Source: Mugil cephalus
Taxonomy: Eukaryota > Chordata > Actinopteri > Mugiliformes > Mugilidae
Direction: 5' to 3'
Assembly: GCF_022458985.1 (NCBI RefSeq)
Contig: NC_061782.1
Span: 22,085,672-22,149,671, forward strand
DNA: 64,000 nucleotides
Each line of letters starts with the position of its first letter. Within the stretch, counting starts at the first letter, position 1. This document shows positions 63,234 to 64,000 of this stretch, piece by piece. The position numbers and the translations under genes are program-made. The notes beneath the pieces were generated by a model, which worked only from the letters and a program-made list of their open reading frames with translations, was not told the DNA's origin and made no database searches.

Positions 63234-64000
63234 GTTGGTTTTCTTGTCAGATTAATAGAGTGCAACCAATTAGATCCAGCGTTTTCAAACCTCAGAGAAG
63301 CCACTGACGACAAACCATGCTGGTTTATTTGTTTCCTCAGATGATATTCATCTGTATGTGATTAAACTTCTCGGGTCAGGAGCCTTGTCACAGATCAATT
63401 GGTTTTATGATTAGATTAAGGAGCCACTATCAGCTATGGGAATAAAGGTTTAATGTGGTGAAACCTCGAAACTGGATTGGAGCAGAGAATAAAATGTTAT
63501 TATTTTCCTATTTCTTGAAGCGGCAGATGCACAACAATTTATGATGAATGTCTTGAAACCCCCGGGAATCAGATATTACCTCATGTGAAATTTGCGTTTT
63601 TAAGGCGCTACTTCTTTAACGCAACGAGAAAATAGAGTTGTACTAGAAGCTAAACAAGTCAACAAACTACAGTCAAACACATCAGTGCTAACAAGTTGCA
63701 AAAAACTGTGTCAAAATGAATGAACAACATTAGCTAGCTATTTTGACACTATTACTGTTATTCTGACTCGATTTCATTCATTTCATTCTGTTGATCATAT
63801 AAACAACAGCTCTTCATTTCATTATTACTGTTACCAAGTAGTCACATTTTTGTTATTGAGTTGGGTTGTGCTCCTAAGAATCACAGATTACAGGCTACTG
63901 ATCCTTTAAGGATGTGGGTAGTTCATGTGAAGTTAACTTAGTTTGTGCTTTTTTGTGTAAAATAAAACACAAACCTGAGTGAAGCCGTTGCTGTCCACAC
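63234..64000. other. right edge, no feature seen
   Basis: AT-rich DNA with no exon or repeat recognised; presumably the first intron of the gene beginning at 63167. Confidence 0.35.

Overview
The window is vertebrate, specifically teleost fish, nuclear DNA. It has short-intron protein genes with GT-AG splice sites, AT-rich spacers full of microsatellites, a Tc1-type transposon, and a fish-type run of genes: mtx2, hoxd4, mir-10d, hoxd9, hoxd11, lunapark, chrna1. Only three Hox genes are present, and the microRNA has the miR-10d sequence. This fits the second HoxD cluster left by the teleost genome duplication (hoxdb), as kept in spiny-rayed (percomorph) fishes. The species cannot be named from the sequence, and the 'b' suffix is inferred from gene content.

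Layout. Positions 1-1640 hold the first five coding exons of mtx2 (minus strand, leaving the window on the left). The Hox genes are also on the minus strand: hoxd4b (4812-6198), mir-10d (8362-8436), hoxd9b (23475-25806) and hoxd11b (29720-31708). A lone intact tRNA-Gln(CTG) gene lies between hoxd4b and hoxd9b (19352-19423). I see no homeobox for hoxd3, d8, d10, d12, d13 or evx2. From about 38.6 kb lunapark (lnpb) runs on the plus strand to a poly(A) signal at 49192. It converges on chrna1 (muscle acetylcholine receptor alpha subunit, minus strand, 50636-62087, ten coding exons). The chrna1 introns carry a decayed Tc1 element (53810-55339), a hAT-like MITE (56434-57038) and a worn tRNA-derived SINE. 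A plus-strand exon of an unrecognised gene starts at 63167.

All coding exons were joined by hand from conserved protein sequence and splice sites, and every phase closes: hoxd4b 251 aa, hoxd9b 314 aa, hoxd11b 293 aa, Lnpb 416 aa, Chrna1 459 aa. Together this is a shrunken Hox cluster flanked by its usual neighbours. The Hox proteins and miR-10d pattern the body axis; Lunapark shapes endoplasmic reticulum junctions; Chrna1 is the acetylcholine-binding subunit at the neuromuscular junction; Mtx2 imports proteins into mitochondria.

The most unusual observations are an intron that cuts the hoxd11b homeodomain between helix 2 and helix 3, a hoxd11b splice acceptor built directly on a GATA/TATC microsatellite, and a possible second first exon of chrna1 with its own TATA box and MyoD-type E-box, phase-matched to exon 3. 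Three CTCF-like motifs in one orientation and a lone tRNA gene may mark domain borders; these last points are inference.
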